This document shows positions 1 through 14,000 of a stretch of 64,000 nt of DNA, one piece after another; within the stretch, counting starts at the first letter, position 1, and each line of letters starts with the position of its first letter. The notes under the pieces are model-generated. The model made no database searches and was not told where the DNA came from. It saw only the letters and a list, made by a program, of their open reading frames with translations. A program made the translations under genes and the position numbers. Source of the stretch: Eudromia elegans (taxonomy: Eukaryota > Chordata > Aves > Tinamiformes > Tinamidae); the NCBI GenBank assembly GCA_003342815.1, contig PTEX01000138.1, positions 1,330,543 through 1,394,542 of the forward strand. The letters run 5' to 3'.

Positions 1-1665
1 CATGTTCCCAAATTAAAAAGAGGAGAGGATCTATTGTTTGTACACCTGCACTATAGGTGCTGGACAGAAATTACAGTGACACCAATAAGCAAACACCAAA
101 GGTCGTGATTTGGTGGGGAGAGGGTGCATATCTCTCAGTGCTTTCATGTAACTTGTTGAAAGCTGAGGGACCTGCTACACACTTATCCTGAAGAGATTTT
201 CCTGCATGTGTATAACACCTACCTGGTATACATGTAACACAGAGGATGCCAATTTTTTATTGATGACCTTTTTGAAATATTTGAAAATTCCGCGACTAGT
301 TTTTCTGGTCCAGCTAATGGGCGTGCCACATTTGCTCTCTGCACCCCAGCCTTTTGTCTGCAGATACGTCACCTTTGTTATTTTCATTAAGAATTACTAG
401 ATCATGTGGTAACATTCAATCAGAGAAAGAGAAGGGAAAAGAAATACAACTATCACTCTATATCACCTCTACAGAAGAAACACATATTTAGGTTTCTGAA
501 AACATTAATAATAGCATCAGATTTGTGGCTAAAATACTATGTAACTACTACTACGTAAACTTTCCTTTAAGTTCTTGGTCACAGTTACTTACGAAATATC
601 TTGAATTCAAATGCTCACATAATCTGTGTAGTGCAATTACATTTTGAGTTAACAATGAAAACAAGACTTATACAGTGGTGGGTTTTTTGCAGGGAGATAG
701 CCTGTTCCTGATGCATCTAATACAATACTTAGAACATACAACAGATGCAAAAGCAATAATTATTATTTAAAATAAACCTAGTATTTTGTTAGAGTTTTCT
801 CAAGCTTTAACATTCTCAAGTTTTAACACAAAGACTATTAAAGTCAGAATATGTTTCAGGATTAAATATGATCTTGTGAACACACTGTCTACTGCTTAGC
901 AGAGTTACATATTGTATAAATGCATTTCTGTACCTTTTCTAATGTATTGTGATAGATTTGAGAGGAAGATGGTTTCATGAGTTGAGTAAGGCACTCATTT
1001 GGTTACTGCATAAAGCAGGATGAAAAGTTGACAAGAGTGTGAAGAACCTAAGGTGATTTGTATTAGAAACAAACATGAAGGGATGTAAATGGTATTTGAG
1101 ATATTTAATTGTTCAATTTCTGTATAAGACTAACTAGCTGAAGCACTGAATTGAGAATGAAGAATATAAAGAAGTTTCAGCTTTGTCTATCTTTTATTGT
1201 AGAACTCTGTTTTTCTTACCTAACCACATGGAAGGATAGTTACCAATTCTCAGAAATACATTTTATCACTTTGAACAGTTTTTTTTTTACTTTAGGTATA
1301 TAGTTGAAATAGAATTGGAAAACAAATGATATCACAAAATGAGCCGTAATTTAACTATTTTCTTCCTGCGTGAACCTGGTTAGCATCATAACCAATGCGT
1401 TTTTGAAAATGGCAGATGAGTCTACCAATTTCTGGGAACCCGTGAACTTTGGAACATATAATTTCTGAATTCATTAAGAAAACAACATTGTGACTTACTA
1501 ATTTAGAAATCTTGCTTCTCAACAATTTATACTCTTATGGATAGAAAATTACCTGCTGGTAATTGTAACAAAATAAATTATTTTGTGTCTTAGAATGTAG
1601 TTTATTTTTATGTGTAATGTAATGTTTCTTGTTGTTTTTGTTTCTTTTGTCTCCTTTCCATTTAG
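1..1665 (+). other. GPR149 intron (partial), no gene seen
   Basis: AT-rich sequence without a recognisable exon, repeat or RNA gene. The short open frames here lack splice context or similarity to any family I know. It ends at the acceptor of the 1666 exon. Confidence 0.7.
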
Positions 1666-2090
1666 CCAAACGGAGAGGTTTTGAGTTCAGCCTGTCTTTC
1701 CAGCAAGGCTATGGAATCTACAAAATCTCCCATGAAAACCACCACCAGGCTGATGGTGATAAATCCATGTCCTATCACAACCTGGTGAGCTACGAGTGCG
1801 GTGCCTGTAAGGAGCCACAGGCAGCAGGCGAGGCCGCCCCGGGCACGGCGGCGCCGGCGGGCAGCCCCAGCGGCAGCGCCCACGGCCAGCCCGGCCCCGG
1901 CGCCGACGAGGACCGCGGCCGTCTCGTGGCTGGCGACGCGGCGGCCTTCAGAGGAGAGGAGACCAGCGATTTCGATAAGCCAGCGTTTTTTGAAGGACCG
2001 GAAAGAAGGTTGTCGCATGAGGAGAGCCATAAACCTGAACTCACAGACTGGGAATGGTGCCGGAGCAAATCAGAGAGGACCCCTCGGCAG
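1666..2090 (+). CDS. GPR149: GPR149 internal coding exon (penultimate)
   Basis: The exon lies between a pyrimidine-rich acceptor (tctcctttccatttag) and the donor CAG|gtaaaa. It is 425 nt: 2 nt complete a split Ala codon and 141 codons follow. Its ends are well conserved ([11 protein letters not shown] at the start, [15 protein letters not shown] at the end). The middle, roughly 1810-1945, is an Ala/Gly/Pro/Ser-rich stretch with very high GC that looks unlike both flanks and unlike the surrounding AT-rich intron. Confidence 0.93.
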
Positions 2091-5000
2091 GTAAAATAAT
2101 TAATTTTTTTCTAATAAGAAGAAATATTTAAAAAAGAAGTTTTTGCTTGGATTGAAATTTCAGTTAGTTCTGTTAACAGTGTGGCTATTTTTAGTAAAAA
2201 ATAATATTTAAGACTGTATATTCTAGTAATCTCACACCTACTTGCAAATTTTGATCTGGCAATAATTTCTCATTTGTCTTCTTAATCAAGGAGTTTTATT
2301 ATTGTTACTGCTTTGCATACACCTGCATGATCTGTGTATGGTTAGAATTCACAACAAACTATGTTAATTCTTCTCAATGAATAGGGATTTTCTCTCCAGA
2401 AGACTGCAAAAGGTCTATGACTTTTATTTTTGGCCGTACTTATATTTTGGGTGGGGAAAAACAGGAGAACTGGAAAAGGATAAACAAGCATAAGAGACAG
2501 ATACTAAGGATGGGCACCGCCGGCTAAGTATAGATTTCAGTCTGGATGTGAAGATTCCTATTAGATTCATAGAGAAATATTCCAAGTGTTAAAATGATCA
2601 AAACCCTTTGCTTTAGAAAGTGTGAAGTTATCAAGGGAAAGAAAGAGTCAGGAGCTGATTAGCTGACTAGAGGAGTGATTAAAGGTGGATTCCTTATATA
2701 TAGCACTTCAACTTAAGGATTTATTATGGATGTGCATAAACTCCACTTGTGTAGCTCTTGGCTTAGAGGTTCTAATTCTACTCCCTCATATATTCTGGGC
2801 ACCATATAGAATCCAATAAAGCTTTTCAAGTTTAACAGGAGATTCACCACACCCTAGACTTGAAGGGCATATTATCAAAAACTAACACCTAGAACTCTGA
2901 TTTTACAGTGTGATCCTTTCATCTATAGGTATGTCCTGTTGAACTTACCTGCATCTCCATAAAAATTGGAATTCACTTTCAGTTTTCAGATTGCAGTTCT
3001 GTGCTCTGCTCAGATCCTCATTCACATGCTTCTTGCCGTGCTGCAGTGATCCAGAAGAGCAGCTCAGCGATTTCCGGGGGCGTTTTGGTTCTGCCGTGAC
3101 AGACCCTGTTGCTAGTGCCCCTACTTAGCTGGGGCTCTGCACCGGTTTCTGACTAGAGCAGAGTTCAACACCGGTGAAAAGAGGAGCTGTAAAAGAGAAT
3201 TGCCAAAAGGTGCCATTTGTAAAACAGCAGCCTAAAGTTGAGTCCACCTGTAAGGACAACTGTAAGGCAACTTAATTCACTGTCTCGCTCATTTTGAAAA
3301 TAGGGACTTATAGGAGGATGCCAAAGCTTCGTTTTGTTTTCTCTAATCAGGATTTTTTTAAGAGGAAGAATGTCACAAGATAAAAGGAAGGAAAAGGATG
3401 GAATATAGGGATTGTGTATTGTACAGGCAAGGAGTATGAAGATTTGTCATGCCTGGTTCTGAACTGGAGGTCCCACACATGCATGAGGTGCCAGGCAAGC
3501 CTGTAGTATGACTGCTGTAGTGGAACCAGAATGAGCACCTCTTTATCCCACAACGCCAGAAGTTGCACGCTGGTCTCTTCACATCCTGGCCTCTAAGAAG
3601 GCATCTCAGGTTGGTTTGAGGAGCAGAAATGGGTGGAAGTATTTTATGCTGTTGGCTGCTCCTGGTCTGTATGCACATTTCATGTGGTATGTTGTTTATG
3701 CTCCAGCATACAATTTGTCAGAATAAATAGTATATAAAAGGATCTTCTAGCAGCATAGCTGTATACCCATTTTTAAGATAAATCAGGGCAACTCTATGTG
3801 CATATAAATACATAGTTTTCAATTTTATATGTGACGCAGTCACAGTTTTGTATTCTTGCTGTAAATTGACTCTGAGACAACTTAAATGTCAACTCTGCCC
3901 ACTCACCCTTGAAGGTTTCCGTTGGTAGAATCCAAAAGGAGATGGTATTGGCTTCAGTTTATTATGCATGAGCAACTGCAAGACATATGCAAAAGGATGT
4001 AAACAAAAGACATGAGTATAGTTTTGGTATTACTGTATTACTGTTCACTTTGAGCCTTCAGTTTATTTGATTAAATGTCAGGAACTTGTGTGATAAATAT
4101 CAAAATTACTTTTTTTCTGCTATATTTGAAGAGCTCACATCTGGCCACAGGAAAACCATCTCTTCAGGCTTTCTCTGGGATTGTGAGACTGAGAGAAGAG
4201 TGTATGTTTCTTTTGAGGGGTATGAACAAAGCGGTCCCCAAAACGGAGAACTCGCATGGTCAGGAAGATGGTTAACATTTGGGGAATGCTGTGTTTCCTC
4301 CATCAGTGGCTCTGCTGTGGAAGCAGCAGTTACAATTCCACTGTCCTCCTGTGGTCTTGCAAACAAAAGTACCCAGTGCCTGTCAAAGGAGGTTAAATAT
4401 CTCCAGTGACACATTTCCAGGTGAGCTTATTGCAGGTTGTTTGAATTTATTTGAATTTATTTATTTGAATTCCGGTATATGCCGCTATGTAGAGTATCAG
4501 CACTCCTGCCCACCGCAGTGCCAGGGTAATACAGGTGGCAGGAATTTGGGGCACGATGAAGCCAGAAGCCAAGGCCCGTCTGCCTGGCTGAGTATTAAGT
4601 AAATGTGCACTATGGGATTCAGCATAAATTTAGCATATCGTGTTCAGGGGGAGTGGGACTGGAGCCTGTGTGAAGCCCACAGGACAGCAGTCCCAGGAGG
4701 GTTTAGGTCTTCTGGAGAAGAAGACTCCCCAGCTCCATCTGCTGCTCCAGGCAGTGCTACTGAAAAGTTAAATCAATTTGTTGTGAATCTTCAGCACATC
4801 TGTAGGTAGAATGACTAAGACTCTTTGATATCCACAAGTTTATAAAATTAGTCAAAATAGGAATTTCAGTTTGATATTTCTTCTTGGTTTGATCATTCCT
4901 TTCACTGTAAAGCAGATGTTTGCTTGCTTATAGTATGGATTGGTAAACTGCTGTGTCCATGGGCAAAAGTAGATAATGACGGAGCCTGTTTTTAATCTAC

Positions 5001-8000
5001 TAGTTCTTGTTATTTTCTTGCGGGTCCTATATAATTTAGTTGAAAGGGTTGAACTCTCCTTGTGGTAGTTTCTGATCAGTTTTACACAGATTCCCCTGTC
5101 GTCTCCAGCAGCCGCTGTTTCAGACTGCCAGACGAGTGGCTTCTATTGCCCAGACACCAGCATGTTGCTGTGAGGCAGCTGGCACTGACTGCCTGGGGCT
5201 GCCTTTGTGTGCCCGGGGGTTTTACGTGTCACTTTTGGACAGGCTTTTTCACTACTCCCTTTACAAGGAATCCTCATCTGTCCTTTCCTGACATTTTCCA
5301 GGTTGTGACACACTGTGCACTTGCCAGGCATTAAGGCTTTTATGGTCTAAAAGTTCAAGGCTTCTAAGCTACAGATCACAATGTGTCTGACATTCAGCAT
5401 GAGCTTTTGGAGCTTCGCAATGCTGACATTTGCTTTGCTGGGGGAAAAGGGCAGAATCTGAAACTCCCATAAGTGTTGGAGGAAAAAAAAAAAAGTATTT
5501 CTTGGATGTATGTAGGGTGAAAGGTCAGTTTGGGCCAAACATTAAATAAGTTAAAAGCCATCCTTTCACTTAGTCTGCCTGGAGATTCCTAGGTGTATAA
5601 GAATTGTCACTTTGTCCTCATCTCTCCCCACTAGACACTTTTGTTAAAAAAATAGTTCTGTGTGCCCATGTTTACTTTGCCAGTAATGCTGATTAGTTTA
5701 GAAAAGATGAAGAGTATTACCAGGAAATGGATGGTTACTCTGATGGGAGGCAAGTTCCTCCTGTCGGCTGGGCTGTGAGTGCTTGGTCACAGGGACAAGC
5801 ACGGATGCACCTGAGGAGCGGCTGCCTGCGCAGGGTGCTGCGTCCCCACGGGCTGCGTTCCCACGGAGCAAAGGCCGTGGCAGCTCCCTATGAGAAACAG
5901 CCTCTCTGTGTCTGCAGAGATACATGTTGAAAACGGGAGTTACCTTCTGAAAAATCAGAATGGATTTTTCCTTACAGTGAAATTCTTTGTGAGCTGTGGT
6001 TGACTACCAGCTTTGAAAGCTCTTTAGAGTTAGAGCGCAGTAGGTCCCAGGAAGTAGAAAAGAGGGAACTATGGGAGCATGGGAGAGGACAGACCTTGCA
6101 GAGGATATTTCCCCATGCTTGTTCCTCCCCAGAGTACCTTGATCCCTCCCTTTCTCCACATCTGATCTTTCCTCTGAACATCCCCTCACAAGTCTAGTGC
6201 AGATCCCCTGCAGGCTGGAGCCCCTTAGCCTGTAGGGTGGCGTGGAGCGCGAGCCCCTCTGTGCGACCCGCCGGCGGGGGTTCAGCCCTGAGGACAGGCC
6301 GGGCGCAGCCGCCCGCGCCCCGCGCGCCCTGCTCCCCTCGCCGTGGGTCTCTGCTGGGTGGCGCTTGGGTGGGTGGGCCTTACCTCGCGTGACCTGAGCG
6401 CCTGCCCTGCTGCACAGCCATGGGGAGCAGGGTGGTGCTGGGCGCTAGAGAACAGTGGGGATGAGATTACACTTTGGAGAACAAGAGCAACCTTCAGGCC
6501 AGCTGCAGTAGTGCAAGAAATCAGTGTGAGAGTTGCTGCCACCGAGTGAGTAATATAATGTGTATTGCTGTAGTGGGCAGCTGTCCCACTTGGAAACAGA
6601 ACTGCTTGGTTGAGCATAGCAAATGACAGAACATTTTGGGCAGCGCCAAAAAATGAAATAATCGAATCCTGATCTCTGAAGAACAGCTAGCCGGACTCCC
6701 ACATTTTCCACTGATGGCAAATATTTCTTATTAGCAGGACAAGTGAAATACTTACAGTGTTAGGTTGTTGCTTCCATCAGTGTGTCATCTTTTATTTTAT
6801 TGACGGATAAAGCACCAAGCAGCTACCTCAGCCTTGGCCGGGGCTGACTGTCACATCTCACTGTGTTGTCCAGATCAGCAGAAATAAAGCTGGGTGTTGT
6901 CAGCATCATCAGCTTTCTAAAAGCCTCTTCAGCCTTTCTTTTAATCCTCCTCACTGGCACTTTGCAGGAGGCAAGAAGGAAAAGGGAGTTGTAGTGTCCA
7001 AATAAAATCAATCTTGAAGGAGCACAGTGAAAGAATAATTGCCCTAAGTTTTTCTGAGAAAAAATCATGAGGAGAAGCAGCAACATCAGGGAGAGCAGTG
7101 TGCTCTGATCATGCCGTGTTCAGCCCCGAGCACATCCCGCCAGGGACCACGTGCAGATGACACATTTTACCGAGTTCAAGGTCACCCACTACCTTCAGCA
7201 CTGCCAAGTCCCCAGGTTCCCTGGGCAGAACTCGGTGCAGGGAAGTGGTGAGCAGCAGTGCCCTGGAGCAGGGCGGCGCGGTGCGTGACACCCCGTCACC
7301 CCGCGGCGAGGCAGGGGCAGGGCTTCGCCAGCCAAGAGAGCGCGCATCCTCAGCTTCTGCCTAAAGAATGCCTCTGAAACACGCAGCCCCGCCGCCGGAC
7401 ATCCTTTGTTTGATAAAATGGTGGGGGGTTCAGAGTCTGCAATCTGAGCAGCCCCTGGTAGCCGAGTTAAGGACATGGAGGTAGATGGAGACTTCCTGCA
7501 TTATTCTAAGGTAATGCCACAATTCATAACAGCACTTCAGTCTCATTTTCTTCGAAAAAGCTGTAAAGAAATATGCCACACTACTTTGTCTAAGCCGTGT
7601 TCTAGAAGCTCTTCCCTTGCAAGGGCAAAACATTAGCCTTTTGGCAATATGAGGTGGTGTTCCTCTGGAACAGGCCCAGTGAAAACAGGTGATTAGTGTT
7701 AGATCTTTTCTAACAGGTGTTTCAAATTTAAACTCTTCACTACTTAGATACCACGACCACACCATTTTCTGTGTGGAAAGAAAAAAGAAAAAGCAGGAAA
7801 TGAAGGTGTCTGGTAGAAAAGTGAGAAAAAGCCCTTTCTTCCATTTCTTAGTTTGAGAGAGCAATTTTTTAAATTCATCCTTGCTTTCATAAGAAGACAG
7901 TATGTTCCATTTTTTAAGTCAAGGCCATTGCTGGTTTGTGGAGGAGAGCAGCTGGATGATGAACTTTGTGGTTTGCTTGACTTAATGGAATTTTACTCAC

Positions 8001-11000
8001 TTCACATCAAATTAGAAACATTACAGATTGTCACAGCTGTTAGCAGGCTAGAGGTGCACAGCATCTATTGATGCTACTAGAGCTTTGTGTCCGAATGTGT
8101 AAGCGGGTTTGCAAGTCTCCAGAGGATGCCTCTGCTGGAGCGTTAACAGTAATACTTGTGTGCAGTCGTCTGCTTTTTTTAATTTCTGTCCAAGTTTGTT
8201 TACAGCGAGTTGGGGGAAAGCTGTGCTAGGAGCTCCTGCCAGCCGCCCTCAGCGGTCGCGGCACGGCTGGGGTGCCCTGCGGCTGGGCAGGCTGGCGGGG
8301 CCCCGTGTTCTCTGCTCCTGCTTGCCTGCTCAGCACGTGCTCCCAGCAACAGCTCTCGCTCTGCCGCCCGTAGCGACACGCCAGCTGTAGTGACACAGTT
8401 CGGGCTTGTTCCTGTTGTTGTCCTGTCAGCTGGCAGTCCTTTGTGCGGGGCAGGAGGAGGGGGTGTGATTAGGTGTACCACAGCCTGAGCCTGGAGGCTG
8501 GGGTCTCTGCTCCCTCCTTGCTCTGAAGAGGAGCTGGGGCTGCGGCGCGTGGGGAGGACGGGGAGCGGGGGCCAGGCAGGGCCCTGTGTGTGGGTGGCGA
8601 GCAGGGCGAGGGAGGACGCACTGCGCTCAGCCTGTCGCAGTAAATGCATCTTCAAACTCCTTTCATAAATGCTTTTTTTCCACCACTCTATCACAATTCT
8701 AAAGAAAGCAACAATTTCCTTGGCTGGTGTTTGTTTTCTCTTCTACTTTTCTTTGATTTCTGTGGCCAGAGTGTGACACGTTGTTCCATTGTGGAAGCAT
8801 TGCCCTCTGCCTAAGTGGCAGCTCCATTCACCTAGCAGAGCAAAACCCAGCAGTAACTGGCGGGGGACATGGGAATGTGGCTTTGTGTGACAGGGAAGCA
8901 GCTGGGAAGTGTGGCGACTCACACTGAAGAGGACATAGATTTCTGTAATACTGATTGACCTTCTCTGTGACTTTGGATTGACATGCTTCTCTGCTTGTCA
9001 CTATATGAATAGGTGGAAGATGTCACCTCTTTCCTATTCCTACCCTTCCTCTCAAGCTCTTTCCTGTATTGCCATATCCATCTTTCCCTTGATCCTTCTT
9101 TCACGGTTTCCAGTAGATTTACTAAACCCTTTGACCTTCGAGTAACACACTTGCTTCTGTTTCAACTTTGGAAAAATGAGCACAAAAATAAAGCTTTCAA
9201 GAAGATTGCTGTGCTGCAAAGCTAACACATGGCCCCCGGCTGTGCGGGTAAAATGGGGCCCGAGGTGGGAATCGCAGGTGCGGCGTTGTGTACTGAATCA
9301 CAGTGTTTACAAGGCAGAAATATCCTCCTGGGCTGCACCCTCAGACTAGGGACATAGCTGTGTTTTTCCCATTAACACTAATGGAAGTCAAGAGGCTGAA
9401 CCGCACACTGTGCACAAAAATGTTCCCCTCTCCATTTGCGCCTTGCAAAGCCATCTTAGGTTTTTCTCCCTGCTCTGCTTCTGTGGCAGGCAGTGCTTGG
9501 AGATGAGGGTTATTTGTGGTGTTTTCTCCGTTATAAAGGGATATCAGTCCTTACGTTTCATGCTTTTTTTTCTCTCTCCATACTTTTTGATGCCTGTGGG
9601 ATGAAATACTTGCTGAAGTTTGTGAACCCTGTGGCATGGGTTCTGTCTAGTTGGAAGACAGTTGTGCTGCTAGGTAAGGTCCGGTGAAAGATGTCCCATC
9701 TGCAGTGAAAATGAACTAACAGGGAACTGGACTTGTTGGTCTCCTCAGTGTTATGTCAGATGCAGCTGGAAATAGTGCACTTCTTCATGGGCATTCAGCT
9801 GCACTCAGTTTCAGAATTCAAATGTGAAAGATGTGTGTGTTTGGGTAAAAGTTGGTGAACTGCCATGAAAAAAGATAGCTAACTTCAGCTGAATGGGAAC
9901 TGGCCAGGGTTGAAAGCTATGTAACCCCTTCCAGTAGCCCATGTGGCTGGATCGTTATGACGATGCCTTTTCCCTTACTGGCCTTAGATGGTTACCTGGT
10001 TCACGCGGTGGGGTGCCCGGCCCCATGGGTGCTGCAGGCTCCACAGGGGCAGGCTTCTCACACACTGTGTTTTGTAGCTTCAAGGGGTGCAGGCCGGAGG
10101 CTCTGCCCATGTCTGAGTGCACCTCAGGAGCAAGAGGTGCAGCTGAAATTGTTCTAAATAAAACAGTGCTCTCAAATAAGCTAATCCGTCACCTCAGGTC
10201 AGAAATGGGGTTTAGCATTTGGAAGCTTGAAGGCCAGAAAAAAAAAATCAGTTATGAAAATGGAAAAAAAACCCAAAGTATATTTATAGAATGTTGGAGA
10301 TAGCCAGGTTATTAAACAGTGAGTGTGATTCCAAGTACTGGCAATGCAGCTGTGGCAGGTATTAGTCAGGCAAATACCCTGTTATACTTAGCAGGGCTTT
10401 TTCACAGTCTGCCCAACACTTCCTTTGAAAGGACAGCTGGCATCTCATGTTTGATGCCAACAGCCCCTGCAGTACTTCTGAAGGAAGTGACATACTGCAG
10501 GACTGAGCAGGCCGAGAGCGGGGCCAGCATGTGCCCATAGGGCCTTGGTTTGTTTCACTCTTTCAGCGACACATGATACTTACAGAGGATGCCCATTTTA
10601 ATTTGTATTTTGACAGCAGTATTGTTTTTCCTGTTATTTCCAAACCTTAACAAAGTAGTAAGAAGAACACTAATCACTCTGATTTAGCTTTTTGGAGAAT
10701 AGAATGCCAGAATACATAGACGAGGCTGTTAACTTTCAGTTGAAGCTATGTGCTGCTTGAAACAAGGTCTGACACTGGAAAATACCATAGCTGAATGTCT
10801 CCTCATTGTCAGCTCCATGAGTAAAGAGTAATTCCATCAAATTGATTTTTCTGCAATAAGACTGACATGAAAGGAGAATAAAGCAGCCTTTTTTATCAAT
10901 ATCTATATAGGCTAGCTATAATTGAGAGAGAAAGAAAAAAAACCTTGTCATTTGCTAACTTTCTCAGTGGCATTGATGAAAGGTGTCTTTTAGCAGCTGA

Positions 11001-14000
11001 CACAATACAGGTATTTTTTTCCTTTTCTGGCAAACGGAGTGCAAATATATGGGTTTTCTTTTGTCTCTAGTTAGGTGCCTCCAGGCAAAAGAAATCTGCC
11101 AGGCTTGCAGTGTGTTACATTACTTACTGCTTTCTTCCTTTGGCTTGCTACATCATCTCCTGGCTGCCTTGAGCAAACCTGTTCAAGGACTCTGCACAGA
11201 AGCTACTGATGTGCCTTGCAAAGAGAAAGAGGGGGAGGCTGTTGAAATGATTTCACACGGGAGGAGCAGCAGTGCCTCTCGGTATGTTGGTGGTTTGAAG
11301 GGTTTCTGACAGTGATACAGGACCTTTCTCACCCCAGGTAAGCTGTGGGCATTTGAGTAAATTCCGGGGGCAGCACAGAGGCCAGAAGTATGGTGCCTGT
11401 TCTCCTGCTGTGTCTGTGTCTTTAGCCTTTACTGGGATGACCTAGGGCAGCTTCCTCTAGCAAGTGTCGTCGTGCTGATCGGCAGGTCAGCGTAGCGTTA
11501 ACCACCACCTCCTAGCTCTGCGCAGGGTAGGATGGAGTGAGGCCAGCCTGAGGAGACCTGCGGGCCGTCTGCTCGCGCCGAGGCCACGGTTGGCCCTGTG
11601 CAATTGCACCCGAGCGGAAACAGGGAGAAGAGGAGCCTCAGCCCGGGAGAGAAGGGCTGGACGTAGGCAAGGTCTGTAACCTTCCCCGCACGCTCGCACA
11701 CTAACAGGGCAAAGCTGGCTTGTCTTCCAGATCTGTTCCTTAAACAGGTTTTTATCAATGCTTGATACAAGAATGCATGCACACACGTAAGTAGAGGAAA
11801 AAAATATAATACCAACCTGTGGGGAAATAATAAGGATAAATGCTTGAGCCTTCTAGAGCTGTAACACAACCACTGGATGTCACAGCCTCTTACAGGAATC
11901 AGTCGCTGACTGGTAATGGTGTTCCTCTTATGTGGGAGCAGAGCTCCAAACAGGATCGATACCACCCTGAGCCAGGCATCCTTGTGCGCTGGGCCTAATG
12001 CCACTTAATGGTACAGGAGTTGCAAAAGAAATGCAATGTAAAGACCTTCCAATAATGCCATTATATTTGATGGTGAAATGGAGAACAGTTTTTACAGGCC
12101 TGTGCTGTTTTTCAGACAAATTAGTCAGTTGTTGTGGTTTCCTCATAGACAAAAGCACTATTTTAGTTGATCTTCTGCTCACTTGCTAGTATTAGGCTTG
12201 CAAATGAGGAGTGAGTTCATCTGATGGCAGTACACACATAAAATAAAGGCCAAGACCTTTAGGCAAGACTTAATTTTGCAGAAGGTACAAAAATACAGAT
12301 GACTGTCAGTGAGTCAGGTCTTACCCAAAGAGTGACCATTGCTCGGCAGCAAGGTGGTGGAGAGAGCTCGGCCAGGCTGGCCAGACCCAGGTCTCTGTAG
12401 CCACCACAGGTTGCCCCTTAGACCTCTGCTCTGCAGTACCAGCTTCCTACTACCAGTTACTTGCGTAATTAACCCTTCAGTCAGAATCAAAAAAAGTCGT
12501 TTTAAAGTTCACAATTGGAAAGTTTTGGCATAATTATGCAAAAGCCAAGCTGCTGCCTGCAAAGGCATGTGCTTTGACGAGTGATATTAGATTGCAGAGT
12601 AACCCTTGTGAAACAGGAATACCTGTTCTTTAGGCACTGCTGCTGCTTTCACCGTGCTCCTGTTGACAAACCCCACACTGGGGACTGGCCACCACCCTGT
12701 AGTGAGGACATGGGGAAGGAGCTGTCTCTAATGGTAGGAGCAAGGTGCATGACTGCCCAGTTTAAATGGTCCTCTAGTGTAGCTTTTGCAAACCAGTGTT
12801 CCTTCGTGCATATGGTTAAAACGTAATATTCAGATTTTAATTCTGCACACACTTTTTAACCTGAAAGGGCAAATAATTTATTGTGTATTATCATAACCCT
12901 TTCACACTGTGTTGTGAAATCAAATGCACAGAAGTACAAAAGCCAGTTGTTAAGCCAGTATGTGTTCTATAAATCTGTCTAAAAACAAGAGACATCTAAA
13001 CTATAATAGAATACCTGTTTCCCAGTTATTTTTCGAAGATTTTTGTAGGATATGAGACAGGTGTCTAGAAAGAAAGAAAAAATTGGCGAAGGCCAGATAT
13101 ATCAGTAAATCCTGTTAGGCAAGGCTGTTTCTGTATTTAAGGGAAATATTTCTTGTTAAATCAGCTGTTCTGTCAGTGGAGAAGACCAAATATAATAGAT
13201 CTGAAACAAATATTTGCATAAAGATGCATAAAGATATTTGCATAAAGATGTAGTTCACTAAAATAAGTGGTGGTAAAGCATCTTGAGTTCTGTAGGACAG
13301 AGAAACTGGAACTCATGGCAAATGACTCTTTAGAAGTCCAGTGATAAGGAAGGCCATGCACCCACTTGAATCATCAGGGCTTTTTACTTCAGTTGAACTG
13401 AAGGAAAGAAAATGCTTTCTGCCTTCATTTAAATGTTCACATATACAAAATAGGTATAAATGTAAAGCTGGATGAACACAGTCCCTTACTGTCATCAAAG
13501 CATAGATATGAGAATAAGATCTATGGGTGAAAGGGTAAGAAGAATCAGTTCAAATATGCTTGTGGCCAAGGGCACATGGCAAAAGTCCTCTTAAACTTCC
13601 CTGGTGCCAGAGGTGCCCATGGGCAGCAGGTGCAGGCTGCAGAAACCAGAGCTTTAGCAGGTACAGAAGAGGCTCCAGCAGGTCTCGGAGCAAAGCACCT
13701 TGTCAGCCTCTGTCTGTGCTGTCCCCATGCAAGTGGTCATTAAAGCCACTGTGTGTATTATATGCCCAGATTAAAACATCTTTCTGTTGAATTCATTTAC
13801 TTTGGCCACAGTCAACTGAGTGCAAAAGTTCTGGTGTGTAGATGCCAGTATTTTTATCTTGGATTCCTCTGTCGCTCTTTCTGTTATTAATTTGCTCCAA
13901 ATAAAGATCTATCCAGACTGGGAAGCCCAGTGACTAGTATCGGTTTAGAAGTCACTTGAGGTGAACTTCTCTATTCCTGTCATACCCTACTGTATATGCG

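Noticed and set aside
1662..2030. Minus-strand open frame opposite the GPR149 exon
   Set aside because: It is antisense to conserved GPR149 codons and is explained by the GC-rich codon bias of that exon.
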